Origin: Flavobacterium urumqiense
GTDB taxonomy: Bacteria; Bacteroidota; Bacteroidia; Flavobacteriales; Flavobacteriaceae
Length of the DNA: 64,000 nucleotides
NCBI RefSeq assembly: GCF_900108015.1
Contig: NZ_FNVP01000003.1
Location: forward strand, 68,162-132,161
Direction: 5' to 3'
Translations under genes and position numbers: made by a program
The notes under the pieces: model-generated
Database searches by the model: none
What the model saw: only the letters and a program-made list of their open reading frames with translations
Told to the model about the DNA's origin: nothing
Shown here: piece by piece, positions 9,021-17,620 of the stretch
Position numbering within the stretch: the first letter of the stretch is position 1
Layout of the letters: every line of letters starts with the position of its first letter

Positions 9021-9146
9021 ATATTCTTTCCTTGAATGCGGGTGCAAATATAAGGACTTATTTTGGAGTTTTCCAAGCAATTTTATTATAAATTTGTCTT
9101 TTTTTAACAATAAATCTTAATGCCTTAATTTATAAGGTTTTATTCC

Positions 9147-9665
9147 ATGAGAAAAATTATATTATTAGGCTATATGGGTTGTGGGAAGTCCACTATTGCT
9201 AAAACACTATCAAGAATCATCAGAACGCCGTTCGTAGATTTGGATGAATATATCGAAGAAAAAACAAATTTGTCTATAAGTGCCATTTTTGAAAAGCACG
9301 GTGAAATTTATTTTCGCAAAGTTGAACATGAGTCTTTTCTTGAATTACTAAATTCTTCGAAGGACATGATCATTGGTCTAGGTGGTGGAACACCTTGTTA
9401 CGCTAACAATCACGAGTTACTAAAAGGAGAAAATGTACTATCGATATATTTGAGCGCATCAATAGCCACTTTATTTAATAGATTGTCTGCTAATAAAAGC
9501 AAAAGACCCCTTATCGCCAACAAAAATGATGAGGAGATGAAGGAGTTTATTGCGATGCACCTTTTCGAAAGAAGTTTTTATTACAATCAGGCGCAGTATA
9601 AAGTAAATGTAGATAATAAAACCGTTGATCAGGTTGTTCTTGACATTGTTAGTTTTTTAGCTTAA
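9147..9665 (+). CDS. aroK: Shikimate kinase
   Basis: This cytoplasmic enzyme phosphorylates shikimate to shikimate-3-phosphate in the chorismate pathway. The 172-residue protein has the P-loop GYMGCGKST (8-16), the shikimate-binding VDLDEYIE, YFRKVEHE, the GGGTPC loop and the lid motif KRPLI. Length and motif order fit AroK. The last 9 bp overlap the convergent phosphoribosyltransferase gene, so the two stop codons interlock. Confidence 0.95.
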   Translation: MRKIILLGYMGCGKSTIAKTLSRIIRTPFVDLDEYIEEKTNLSISAIFEKHGEIYFRKVEHESFLELLNSSKDMIIGLGGGTPCYANNHELLKGENVLSIYLSASIATLFNRLSANKSKRPLIANKNDEEMKEFIAMHLFERSFYYNQAQYKVNVDNKTVDQVVLDIVSFLA

Positions 9666-10157
9666 ATACGCGTAGCTAGTGCCATCTTCGTCAAAAACGA
9701 CTTGGACATGCTCCAATAAGGATGTAGAAAGGGATATTCCTTTGAAATCGGCTTTTACCGGATATTTTTTGTGGTTTCTGTCGACAAGAACTGCAGTTTT
9801 GAATTTTTTCAACGGCACGTCTATAAAATGTCTTACAGCGTAGATCAAAGTAGTGCCGGAGTTTAACACATCATCAACCAGAACCAATCCTTTATTTGAA
9901 TAGTTTTCTTTTGACAAAGAGGTGTGAATAGGTAATTCTGGATTTTGTTTGTTGATTTGAACTTCGCAAAGCGATACTTTAAGCGAAGAAATGGTTTCTA
10001 AGGCTTGGGCAATTTTTTTGGCAAAAGTAAAACCGTTAGTAGCAATTCCAGCAATCACAATTTCTTCTTCATCTACAAATGTTTCGTAAATTTGGTAAGC
10101 AATTCTTTTTATTTTATGCTCAATTTCCTGATCAGTTAAGATAATATTTTTGTTCAT
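9657..10157 (-). CDS. PyrR-like phosphoribosyltransferase
   Basis: The 166-residue protein has a type I phosphoribosyltransferase fold, with the PRPP-binding loop VLVDDVLNSGTTL near residues 91-103 and a PyrR-like tail (AVLVDRNHKKYPVKADF, then LLEHVQVVF). PyrR proteins act as uracil phosphoribosyltransferases and, in some phyla, as attenuators of pyrimidine operons. Bacteroidota homologues are usually annotated simply as phosphoribosyltransferases. No pyrimidine genes are adjacent. It converges on aroK with a 9-bp overlap. Confidence 0.8.
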   Translation of the reverse strand: MNKNIILTDQEIEHKIKRIAYQIYETFVDEEEIVIAGIATNGFTFAKKIAQALETISSLKVSLCEVQINKQNPELPIHTSLSKENYSNKGLVLVDDVLNSGTTLIYAVRHFIDVPLKKFKTAVLVDRNHKKYPVKADFKGISLSTSLLEHVQVVFDEDGTSYAYLS

Positions 10158-10265
10158 TATGATATTTTTTTAAATAAAAAGACATTTGTTCTTTTCGCTG
10201 GATTTTATAATTTTAGTTTCTCTTCCTTTCGCTATTTCAAGGAGCAAGGAATCTCTTGTTTGATA

Positions 10266-10658
10266 CTAATCATTTTCTTCGTCCTCATTCACGATTTCGT
10301 TCCCAAATTCGTCGATGTCTCTTCGATCTTTTTTGGTCGGTCTACCCGTACCATTTTTTCGGTAATGTTCTTTAGACAGTTTCAAAAGTTCTAAATGTTG
10401 ATAGGTTTCGGCAGGAGTGTCATTTCTTCGATAAATATCAACGAGTTTAGCCCCGACACGATTTTCTGGAATATCTAGTACGGTAATTATTTGTGTGATT
10501 TGGTCTTTCCGGAATGTGATTTTATCTGTAGGAAAAACTTCCTTTGAAGGCTTGGCAACCAGCCCATTTACGGTTATATGGTTCTTTTTACAAGCTTCAG
10601 TAACCATATTTCTTGCCTTATAATATCGTACACACCATAAATATTTATCTATTCTCAT
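10266..10658 (-). CDS. S4-domain RNA-binding protein, Hsp15-like
   Basis: From MRIDKYLWCVRYYKAR the protein is about 130 residues. The S4 RNA-binding domain fills residues 1-65 (KNHITVNGLVAKPSKEV) and a basic tail RKNGTGRPTKKDRR follows. The arrangement is that of Hsp15/HslR, which recycles 50S subunits with stalled peptidyl-tRNA after heat stress. The frame extends 29 codons upstream, but that part runs into the divergent lipoprotein promoter and lacks S4 homology, so ATG at 10658 is preferred. The last residues are very acidic (NEDEEND). Confidence 0.85.
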   Translation of the reverse strand: MRIDKYLWCVRYYKARNMVTEACKKNHITVNGLVAKPSKEVFPTDKITFRKDQITQIITVLDIPENRVGAKLVDIYRRNDTPAETYQHLELLKLSKEHYRKNGTGRPTKKDRRDIDEFGNEIVNEDEEND

Positions 10659-10737
10659 AAATTTTCTAAAATCGGAGTTAAATAGTTTACAAAAATCAAT
10701 CAATATTGTATCTTGCGCACTTAAAAAATTAGCTATA

Positions 10738-11715
10738 ATGAACAAATTTAAGTATTATTTTATTTTAATGATTGGTGTTGTCTCTTTATTTTCATGTTCG
10801 AAGAATAATGATACACCGGAACTCACACCACCTAGAGATTATGCAGTACAATATGCTACTGATAATACCGACATTGAAGAATATTTAAAAACAAATTATA
10901 TAACGGTTGTTAGTCACCCTGGATTTATAGACGATCAAGATATTTCGATTGTAAAAATTCCTGCAGGAGGCGCTCAAAAATCAATCTGGGATCAAACTAA
11001 ATACGAGCTAAAAAGCAGAAATGTAAGTTTACACGATATTACTTATAAAATGTATTATTTAGTATTAAGAACAGGGACGGGAATTGCACCCTGTAATGCA
11101 GATGGTGTATTGACGTCATACAAAGGGGAGTATCTCCAACGTGTAACTACAGCAGGAGTTACTTCATTAATAGCAACTCCATTTGAAGAAGTTAAATATC
11201 CACAACAATTTTTTAGTTTATTTGGGGTTATCACAGGATGGAGCGAAATTTTCCCGCAATTCAAAACAGGTACTTATGCAGCAAATGTTGATGGAACAGT
11301 TGCTTACAATGATTTTGGCGCAGGTGTGATGTTTATTCCTTCAGGATTAGCCTACTATTCTGGTGGAAAGGGAACAATTCCCGCTTATGCTCCACTTGTA
11401 TTTAATTTTAAATTGTACGAAATTCAACGATTGGATCAAGATAGTGATGGTATTCTGTCTTATCTAGAGGATGTGAATGGAGACGGTTACATGAGAGTTC
11501 TAGCAACAGGTGTTGTCAATCCTGATGATACGGATGGAGACGGTATCCCTAATTTTGCTGATGTTGATGACGATGGCGATGGCTATGGTACAAAAATTGA
11601 AATCAAAAACCCTGCTACTGGATTGTCTTACCCATTTGCAGATATTCCAAGCTGCAGTGGAAATACAACGGATGCTGCAAGAGTCAAAAAGCATTTAGAT
11701 AAAAACTGTCACTAG
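10738..11715 (+). CDS. FKBP-like lipoprotein with calcium-binding Asp-rich repeats
   Basis: The 325-residue protein starts with a lipoprotein signal (lipobox SLFSC, Cys near 20), so it should be anchored in an envelope membrane. Residues about 100-235 look like an FKBP-type peptidyl-prolyl isomerase domain (YKGEYLQ, the middle segment IPSGLAYYSGGKGTIPAYAPLVF, and FKLYEI). This is followed by thrombospondin type 3-like repeats DQDSDG, DVNGDG, DTDGDG and DDDGDG that probably bind calcium. It starts 79 bp from the divergent S4-protein gene, and a TATCTTGC box lies about 25 bp upstream. It probably assists folding of exported proteins. Confidence 0.75.
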   Translation: MNKFKYYFILMIGVVSLFSCSKNNDTPELTPPRDYAVQYATDNTDIEEYLKTNYITVVSHPGFIDDQDISIVKIPAGGAQKSIWDQTKYELKSRNVSLHDITYKMYYLVLRTGTGIAPCNADGVLTSYKGEYLQRVTTAGVTSLIATPFEEVKYPQQFFSLFGVITGWSEIFPQFKTGTYAANVDGTVAYNDFGAGVMFIPSGLAYYSGGKGTIPAYAPLVFNFKLYEIQRLDQDSDGILSYLEDVNGDGYMRVLATGVVNPDDTDGDGIPNFADVDDDGDGYGTKIEIKNPATGLSYPFADIPSCSGNTTDAARVKKHLDKNCH

Positions 11716-11733
11716 TAAAAACTGACAATGCAT

Positions 11734-11773
11734 AAAAAATCCAGTTCAGTCTATAGTTGAACTGGATTTTTTT
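11734..11773 (+). terminator. Rho-independent terminator of the FKBP-like lipoprotein gene
   Basis: AATCCAGTTCA pairs with TGAACTGGATT around a 9-nt loop and is followed by a T-run. It lies just downstream of the stop codon. Confidence 0.9.
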
Positions 11774-11832
11774 GTAGTTTGAGATTATATTTAAAAGATA
11801 TGAAATTGTTTGACTCAAGCTTTGTAAATTTA

Positions 11833-11886
11833 ATTGCTTTGTTCCTCGCAAAGACTGGAAACTTGTATTGCGAGGAACAAAGCAAT
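11833..11886. repeat. 18-bp perfect inverted repeat, dispersed-repeat type
   Basis: ATTGCTTTGTTCCTCGCA at 11833-11850 is exactly complementary to TGCGAGGAACAAAGCAAT at 11869-11886, with an 18-nt spacer. The core GCGAGGAACnAAGCAATC resembles a palindromic element that I recall as dispersed in Bacteroidota genomes. There is no T-run, so it is not an ordinary terminator. It sits between two terminators that face each other. Confidence 0.7.
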
Positions 11887-11892
11887 CACACT

Positions 11893-11926
11893 AAAAAAAT
11901 CCCATTCGTTGGTACGAATGGGATTT
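11893..11926 (-). terminator. Rho-independent terminator of the transketolase operon
   Basis: AAATCCCATTCGT pairs with ACGAATGGGATTT around a 4-nt loop. On the minus strand it is followed by a T-run, just downstream of the transketolase C-terminal subunit gene. Confidence 0.9.
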
Positions 11927-11948
11927 CATATTTATTTATAAAGAAAAA

Positions 11949-12902
11949 CTACTTTCTTTTAATAACTCTTTCTACTGCTTCAACAATTGCTTGATTGTTT
12001 AGTTTGTATTTTTCCATTAATTGTTCCGGTGTTCCTGATTCTCCAAAGCTATCATTTACAGCCACAAATTCTTGTGGAGCAGGTGTGTTCAATGCTAATA
12101 CTCTAGAAACGCTTTCTCCAAGACCACCAAGAATGTTATGCTCTTCAGCAGTAACAATACATTTTGTTTTTGCCAATGATTTTAAAATCGCTTCTTCGTC
12201 AAGAGGTTTGATAGTATGAATATTGATTACTTCAGCCGAAATACCTTTTGCTTCTAATGCTTCAGCAGCAATCAAAGCTTCCCAAACCAAATGTCCTGTA
12301 GCAACAATGGTTACATCTGTACCTTCGCTTAAAAGTATTGCTTTTCCTATTACGAAAGGCTCGTCAGCTGGCATAAAGTTAGGAACAACCGGACGACCAA
12401 AACGCAAGTAAGCAGGACCATGATGATCCGCTAATGCTAGTGTAGCCGCTTTAGTTTGATTGTAATCACACGTATTGATTACTGTCATTCCAGGTAGCAT
12501 TTTCATTAGTCCTATGTCTTCAAGGATTTGGTGTGTTGCACCATCTTCACCAAGAGTTAATCCTGCATGTGATGCACAAATTTTCACATTTTTCTCAGAA
12601 TAAGCAACTGATTGACGAATTTGATCGTAAACTCTTCCAGTAGAAAAGTTAGCGAAAGTTCCAGTGAAAGGAATTTTTCCTCCAATAGTTAAACCTGCTG
12701 CGATTCCAATCATGTTTGCTTCAGCAATACCAATTTGGAAAAAACGCTCCGGATGATTTTTCTTGAAATCATCAAATTTCAATGAACCAATTAAATCCGC
12801 ACAAAGTGCCACAACATTTTCATTGGTTTGACCTAGTTCAGTCATTCCCGCTCCAAAACCCGAACGAGTATCTTTACTTCCTGTATTTGTATATTTTTTC
12901 AT
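11949..12902 (-). CDS. Transketolase, C-terminal subunit
   Basis: The 317-residue protein carries the pyrimidine-binding and C-terminal domains of transketolase: ALCADLIGSLKFDDF, FFQIGIAEANMIGIAAGL (with the Glu that activates thiamine pyrophosphate) and a C-terminal domain with VIIVATGHLV-like segments (here VTIVATGHLVWEAL). Together with the N-terminal subunit encoded 89 bp upstream it makes one active enzyme of the non-oxidative pentose phosphate pathway. Split transketolases are usual in Bacteroidota. It ends at a strong terminator. Confidence 0.93.
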   Translation of the reverse strand: MKKYTNTGSKDTRSGFGAGMTELGQTNENVVALCADLIGSLKFDDFKKNHPERFFQIGIAEANMIGIAAGLTIGGKIPFTGTFANFSTGRVYDQIRQSVAYSEKNVKICASHAGLTLGEDGATHQILEDIGLMKMLPGMTVINTCDYNQTKAATLALADHHGPAYLRFGRPVVPNFMPADEPFVIGKAILLSEGTDVTIVATGHLVWEALIAAEALEAKGISAEVINIHTIKPLDEEAILKSLAKTKCIVTAEEHNILGGLGESVSRVLALNTPAPQEFVAVNDSFGESGTPEQLMEKYKLNNQAIVEAVERVIKRK

Positions 12903-12991
12903 TTTTCAATTTAAAGATTGAAATGATTTAAGAATTTAAAAATTATGCGTTTGACCACTCATAATTTATAATTCAAAATTCATAATTATTT

Positions 12992-13846
12992 TTAGTAGTC
13001 TGAATTGCTTCCAGTATTATAATTTTGTCCTAAAGCATTGTCAAGTTGCGCATCATTTGGTGCTTTACCGTGCCAAGCGTGAGTGTTCATCATAAAATCT
13101 ACTCCGTTACCCATTTCAGTATGCAATAATACACAAACCGGTTTTCCTTTTCCAGTTCTTGATTTTGCATCTGTCATACCTGCAATAATGGCTTCAAGGT
13201 CATTTCCTTTTACAATTTCTAAAACATCCCAATCAAATGCTTCAAATTTTGCACGAATGCTCCCCATTGCTAAAACTTCATCAGTAGTTCCATCAATTTG
13301 TTTTCCGTTTAAATCGATTGTAGCAATAATATTGTCCACTTTTTTTGCAGAAGCATACATGATTGCTTCCCAGTTTTGACCTTCTTGTAATTCACCATCA
13401 CCGTGAAGCGTATAAATAATATGGTTGTCACCATTTAATTTTTTTGCTTGAGCAGCTCCAATTCCTACTGATAATCCTTGTCCAAGAGAACCAGACGCAA
13501 TTCTTACTCCGGGTAAACTGTCGTGAGTAGTTGGGTGTCCCTGTAATCTTGAATTAATCAAACGGAAAGTCGCTAATTCCGATACAGGAAAATAACCACT
13601 TCTCGCTAAAACGCTATAGAAAACTGGAGAAATATGTCCGTTTGAAAGGAAGAAAAGATCTTCTCCAATACCATCCATATCAAATCCTTCTTTGCGTTCC
13701 ATCAAATTTTGGTACAAGGTTACAAGAAATTCAGTACAACCTAGAGAACCTCCGGGATGACCTGAATTGACAGCGTGAACCATTCGAAGAATGTCTCTTC
13801 TGACTTGGATAGTTAAATCGTTTAATTGTTGTGTGTTAGGCTTCAT
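12992..13846 (-). CDS. Transketolase, N-terminal subunit
   Basis: The 284-residue protein is the thiamine-diphosphate-binding half of transketolase: HAVNSGHPGGSLGC near residue 25, and GDGELQEGQNWEAI followed by DLNGKQIDG, which form the Mg/diphosphate site. It transfers two-carbon units between sugar phosphates together with the C-terminal subunit encoded next on the same strand. Length and motifs are complete for the split form. Confidence 0.93.
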   Translation of the reverse strand: MKPNTQQLNDLTIQVRRDILRMVHAVNSGHPGGSLGCTEFLVTLYQNLMERKEGFDMDGIGEDLFFLSNGHISPVFYSVLARSGYFPVSELATFRLINSRLQGHPTTHDSLPGVRIASGSLGQGLSVGIGAAQAKKLNGDNHIIYTLHGDGELQEGQNWEAIMYASAKKVDNIIATIDLNGKQIDGTTDEVLAMGSIRAKFEAFDWDVLEIVKGNDLEAIIAGMTDAKSRTGKGKPVCVLLHTEMGNGVDFMMNTHAWHGKAPNDAQLDNALGQNYNTGSNSDY

Positions 13847-13982
13847 TTTGTGTGTAAAAGTTAAACTGCTGCAAATGTAATTTTTATTTAGGGTTACCGC
13901 AAACGTTTTTTCAATATTTAATGCACAATACGTTACAGCTTTGGATTGGTTGAATTAAGAATTTGAATGGTAAGTATCCAAA

Positions 13983-14008
13983 AAAAAGCCTGCGTAAGCA
14001 GGCTTTTT
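13983..14008. terminator. Terminator hairpin downstream of the DUF892 pseudogene
   Basis: AAAAAGCCTGC pairs with GCAGGCTTTTT around GTAA. A/T runs on both sides make it usable in either direction. In minus-strand sense it follows the DUF892 pseudogene. Confidence 0.85.
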
Positions 14009-14058
14009 AGCAAATAGAGAAGTAGTAATAAATTACGGTTCTCCAGTTAAATTTTATT

Positions 14059-14558
14059 TTAAGTATTTGAAATTGTATCCGGTTTAAAAGCCTGCTTTTT
14101 GATAGCAGATAAAGCGATTCCAGAAAATCCAACATCCGTTTTTTTTCTTCATTAAGATTCATAGCGAGCACTTCTGTCACTTTATTTTCGCCCATAGTTT
14201 TTGCAAAAGCATGTAAAGTGCTATCGGTTGTAATTTCGTAAGGTTTTACCTTTTAATCCGCTGCAATAATCCCTGAGTCACGCACCATTCCAATATCCGT
14301 TTCTTTAAACAGATTATTAGTCTGTTTTAATATACGTTGCATGGCATAGGTCTCACTTTATTGGTTTTTTAAAGAGTTAACTAATTCTGGAGATGAATCA
14401 TTTTTTACCATCTTTGTTATCGTTTTAGTCAATACTTTTTCTGCCCAATGAATGTCTTTTAATCCCACCTCAAATAAATCTATCAACCCATGTGCTGTAT
14501 TCGATTTTGCTTATGCAACTCCTTTCAAAGGTTTGTTTTTACTAGTTTCAATTCTCAT
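14059..14558 (-). pseudogene. Degenerate DUF892 (YciE/ferritin-like) gene
   Basis: The minus strand encodes a DUF892-type ferritin-like protein in pieces: MRIETSKNKPLKGVA, a stop, NTAHGLIDLFEVGLKDIHWAEK, a stop after NSLKNQ, AMQRILKQTNNLFKETDIG, a stop after GIIAAD, KVKPYEITT, then FAKTMGENKVTEVLAMNL, and after a frameshift in an A-run TDVGFSGIALSAIKKQAF to the natural stop. At least three in-frame stops and one frameshift mark it as dead. It is clearly related to the DUF892 fragment near 29.2-29.5 kb. DUF892 proteins are linked to stress responses. Confidence 0.85.
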
Positions 14559-14729
14559 GATTGTTTCTTTTAGCGATTAATTTTCGTCAGTAATTTTAAT
14601 GCTTCACCTTATAAACACATCATTTACTTTTCTACTACTACTATAGAAATAGATAAGGTATGTTTTAATCAATTGTAAATACGAATAGTATGATTTTTTT
14701 TAACCAACTCCCTTTATTGTTAGCAACTT

Positions 14730-15050
14730 TTACTTGGAAATTTTATTTTGAAGGCTGCTCCAGCCTCCACCGTTATAGACTTGAGAATAACCATTTGATT
14801 TCAAAATACTTTTAGCCGAAGCACTTCTCATTCCAGAAGCACAACAAGTAATGATCGTTTTATTTTTATCTTTTAATTGGGCTAAGTTGTTGCTTAAAAT
14901 GTCTACCGGAATGTTTAAGCTACCTTTAATATGTCCGCCAGCATATTCGCCTTTGCTACGTACATCCAGAATAATAGCACCTTGTTTTACTAAATCGGTA
15001 TAATCTGTTTTTGGTGCGAAACCAAATAATTGTTTAAGTATGTTAATCAT
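14730..15050 (-). CDS. Rhodanese-like sulfurtransferase (second of a tandem pair)
   Basis: The 106-residue single rhodanese domain shows AIILDVRSKGEYAGGHIKGS, the substrate strand NIPVD and the active-site loop CCASGMRS with the persulfide-forming Cys, then VYNGGGW. Such proteins carry sulfane sulfur for thiosulfate or thiol chemistry in the cytoplasm. It is 5 bp downstream of a second rhodanese gene, so the two form an operon. The doubled Cys in the loop is shared by both copies. Confidence 0.9.
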   Translation of the reverse strand: MINILKQLFGFAPKTDYTDLVKQGAIILDVRSKGEYAGGHIKGSLNIPVDILSNNLAQLKDKNKTIITCCASGMRSASAKSILKSNGYSQVYNGGGWSSLQNKISK

Positions 15051-15055
15051 TTTAT

Positions 15056-15340
15056 TTAACTTGTTTTTGATTGATAATAATTTACATCCAGCCAGGAACC
15101 ACCATTATAACATTCGATTCCGTGTTCTGTTAGAAAAAGTTGTGCCTGTCCACTTCTATTTCCTGATGCGCAACATAGTACGAGTGGTAATTTTAGATTT
15201 CGTAATTCTTCTACTCTTTGCGGAATCTCATTCAAAGGAATATTAATGGAATCTGCAACATGACCGCCCATAAATTCATCATGACTGCGCACATCTACAA
15301 TGGTACCTAGTTTCTCTTGTATTATTTTTTCTATTTTCAT
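15056..15340 (-). CDS. Rhodanese-like sulfurtransferase (first of a tandem pair)
   Basis: The 94-residue rhodanese domain has TIVDVRSHDEFMGGHVADS, NIPLNEIP and the active loop CCASGNRSGQA, ending in YNGGSWLDV. It shares the CCASG loop with the downstream gene but differs elsewhere, as expected for an old duplication. It is the first gene of the pair. Its regulator is not visible. Confidence 0.9.
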   Translation of the reverse strand: MKIEKIIQEKLGTIVDVRSHDEFMGGHVADSINIPLNEIPQRVEELRNLKLPLVLCCASGNRSGQAQLFLTEHGIECYNGGSWLDVNYYQSKTS

Positions 15341-15962
15341 TTGTTTTTTTTTTTAATTTAATAATTTTTGAGTAAAAAAATAAATTCTTTTGTTGAAATA
15401 TATCTTTTGTAAAATTAAGGGATTTAATTTGTACAACGCAAAAGTAATACAATCAGAAGTGCGGTACAGTAACTTTTGTTACACAGCATATTTTTATTTA
15501 AAAGCTATCAATTTCAAAGTTTTTTTAAGGAGTTCCTTTTCTGCATAGGCGGATTCAAGTCATAAATGCAACTTGACCATAATTATTTAATCAATGTATA
15601 AATATTTCGTTTGGTTCATACTTTTCACTTTTTTGCTACTTGAGCAGCAACGGGGCAGATAGGAAGATATTGAAATTTTTAACGAAAAACAATAAAATTT
15701 TAGCAAATAGAAACTGTAGTGACTTGATGTCAATCGATGAAAAAACAACCAAATTACTGCTAATTAACTTTTCATTAATCAATTGTTTCGACATTATTTA
15801 GTACATTGCCACGAGTTAGAGGGTTTTAAAATTATGAAAACTTTTATGAATTCTAAGTAATTTTAAGGATTTTAGCTTTATTTATAACGAAAAATTTATT
15901 CTTTCATAGTAGGCTTTTCGAAAATTTGATAACAATAGTATTAATAAAATAAATATAAAATA
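15341..15962. other. Long AT-rich gap, no gene seen
   Basis: About 620 bp lie between the divergent rhodanese pair and the 125-residue protein gene. I see no open frame with a recognisable product and no strong hairpin. It should contain promoters for both sides. Confidence 0.4.
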
Positions 15963-16340
15963 ATGTCAGAAAAAAACAAAAAACAATTTGGTGTTTGGAT
16001 GGATTCACATCATGCAACGATTGTAGGTAGAGAAAATGTAGATTCAGGTGAGTTTGTAATATTGGGGCACGAAAAAGTTGATGCGCAAGGCAGTAATTCT
16101 AGCGAAAAAGCAGCTAATAATGCAGAAAGAGATTTACTTCACAAATTATTCAAAAATATCACCGCTCATATGCAAAATGTTGATGAATTACATGTGACTG
16201 GGACAGGTACTGCTCAGGAGCAATTTATTAAATATTTGAATGAGACTTCACAGTATAAAAATGTTGAGGCGAAAGAGAGTACTGCTAATAAAATGAGTGA
16301 TGAAAGTTTAATTGAATATGTGGCTGCACAGTTTAACTAG
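15963..16340 (+). CDS. Small protein, possibly eRF1-like (baeRF) stress protein
   Basis: The 125-residue soluble protein has no signal peptide. It begins KKQFGVWMDSHHATIVGR, continues with a likely helical segment SEKAANNAERDLLHKLFKNI, then VDELHVTGTGTAQEQFIKYL. The pattern of a strand with Asp/His followed by a GTGxAQEQF turn recalls bacterial eRF1-like domains proposed to act on stalled ribosomes, but this is only a resemblance. It stands alone with a strong terminator directly downstream. Confidence 0.5.
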   Translation: MSEKNKKQFGVWMDSHHATIVGRENVDSGEFVILGHEKVDAQGSNSSEKAANNAERDLLHKLFKNITAHMQNVDELHVTGTGTAQEQFIKYLNETSQYKNVEAKESTANKMSDESLIEYVAAQFN

Positions 16341-16356
16341 TCGTTTATAACAAATG

Positions 16357-16392
16357 AAAAAAGCTGCTTTATTAGTGTAAAGCAGCTTTTTT
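16357..16392 (+). terminator. Rho-independent terminator
   Basis: AAAAAAGCTGCTTT pairs with AAAGCAGCTTTTTT around an 8-nt loop, directly after the 125-residue protein gene. Confidence 0.92.
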
Positions 16393-16489
16393 TATATTTA
16401 TTTTCGAAGTGAACGTTTATGCAAATTTCTAATTTTCGGAACACAGGTTGTATCACCCAACAAGTGGATCAAATTGGATCCGTAAAGTA

Positions 16490-17620
16490 TTAGACTTGAA
16501 TCGGTTTTGATTTTTTTGGCACGCTTCCAGCTTCTCGTTTCTTGATCAGAGGAACGGTAATATCAGCATCACTTTTATTGCTAGGATTTATAAATTCATT
16601 TTTTAAATCACGCCCTAACTTAATATGTTGCAATACATCGTCTTTCCGGTAATCATAAAATAGATTAAACGCTTTCTCAAAATCGGAATTTTCAGATAGA
16701 TTGGTAGCTAGTATTTTGGCATCCAGAATAGCATTTGTTGTTCCCGCACTTGTAAATGGCAAGGCCTGATGTGCAGCATCACCTATTAAGACAACATTTT
16801 TTTTATGAAACGAGGGCAATAAATCAAAGTCGCGTGTTTTCCAGATATAACTCGTTTCAAAATTATTAGAATCTAAAATAGCTTTTGCTTCCGAAGAAAA
16901 GTCAGCTAACAAATGTTTTGAAAATAATTTTAATCCATCAGGATTTGTACCGTTATAATCCGTAATCGAAATGTCATATTGAATGAACCATACATACTCA
17001 TTTTCCTCACAAGTGGGGATGAAACCAAAAGCCAGTCCTTTACCTTTATGTTGAAATTTATTAAAAGTATTAAAATAATTGGTTTCAATATCTGTGCATT
17101 TACAAACCCCTACAATTTCTAAAACTTCAACGGGTGTCGTTTCGACAGTACCAAAAACAGCTCGTCTAACCATTGAATTTCCACCATCGGCACCCACAAA
17201 TATGTCACCATATTCAATCTCTCCATTCTTGAAAACAGCAGCGGTAACGTTATCATTTTCATAAATAAAATGTGAAAAATCTCTTCCGAGTTTAATATTT
17301 TTTTTTGGGAATAAATGGTAGAGATAGTTTATGAGGTCGACTCTTTTTATACAATTCCAATTGCTTAATTTTAAATGTTTTATTTCGTCCCCATCAGGTC
17401 TTTTTAAACTAAAGGAATTAATAGATTTATGTTTTACTTCTGGATCGGAGGCTATTTTTAGTTCATTTAAAACAACGATCGCGTCACTGTGCATTAAAAA
17501 CGCATGCCCGTTGGTGGGTATCAATGTTCTTTCGGAAATTACGACTTCAATATTTTTTTTATTTAAAAAAATACCAAGGGTTAATCCCGCAATTCCTCCC
17601 CCAATAACAACTACTTTCAT
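16490..17620 (-). CDS. FAD-dependent aromatic monooxygenase-like protein
   Basis: The 376-residue flavoprotein has the Rossmann motif VVIGGGIAGLTLG at the N-terminus, DGDEIKH, the second FAD motif FVGADGGNSMVRRAV (about 140-155) and LIGDAAHQALPF (about 275-286). These are the marks of group A hydroxylases (PHBH fold) that use NAD(P)H and oxygen. The substrate is unknown. The start overlaps the stop of the upstream aminotransferase gene by 4 bp (ATGA), so translation is coupled and the two enzymes probably act on the same amino-acid-derived compound. Confidence 0.85.
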   Translation of the reverse strand: MKVVVIGGGIAGLTLGIFLNKKNIEVVISERTLIPTNGHAFLMHSDAIVVLNELKIASDPEVKHKSINSFSLKRPDGDEIKHLKLSNWNCIKRVDLINYLYHLFPKKNIKLGRDFSHFIYENDNVTAAVFKNGEIEYGDIFVGADGGNSMVRRAVFGTVETTPVEVLEIVGVCKCTDIETNYFNTFNKFQHKGKGLAFGFIPTCEENEYVWFIQYDISITDYNGTNPDGLKLFSKHLLADFSSEAKAILDSNNFETSYIWKTRDFDLLPSFHKKNVVLIGDAAHQALPFTSAGTTNAILDAKILATNLSENSDFEKAFNLFYDYRKDDVLQHIKLGRDLKNEFINPSNKSDADITVPLIKKREAGSVPKKSKPIQV

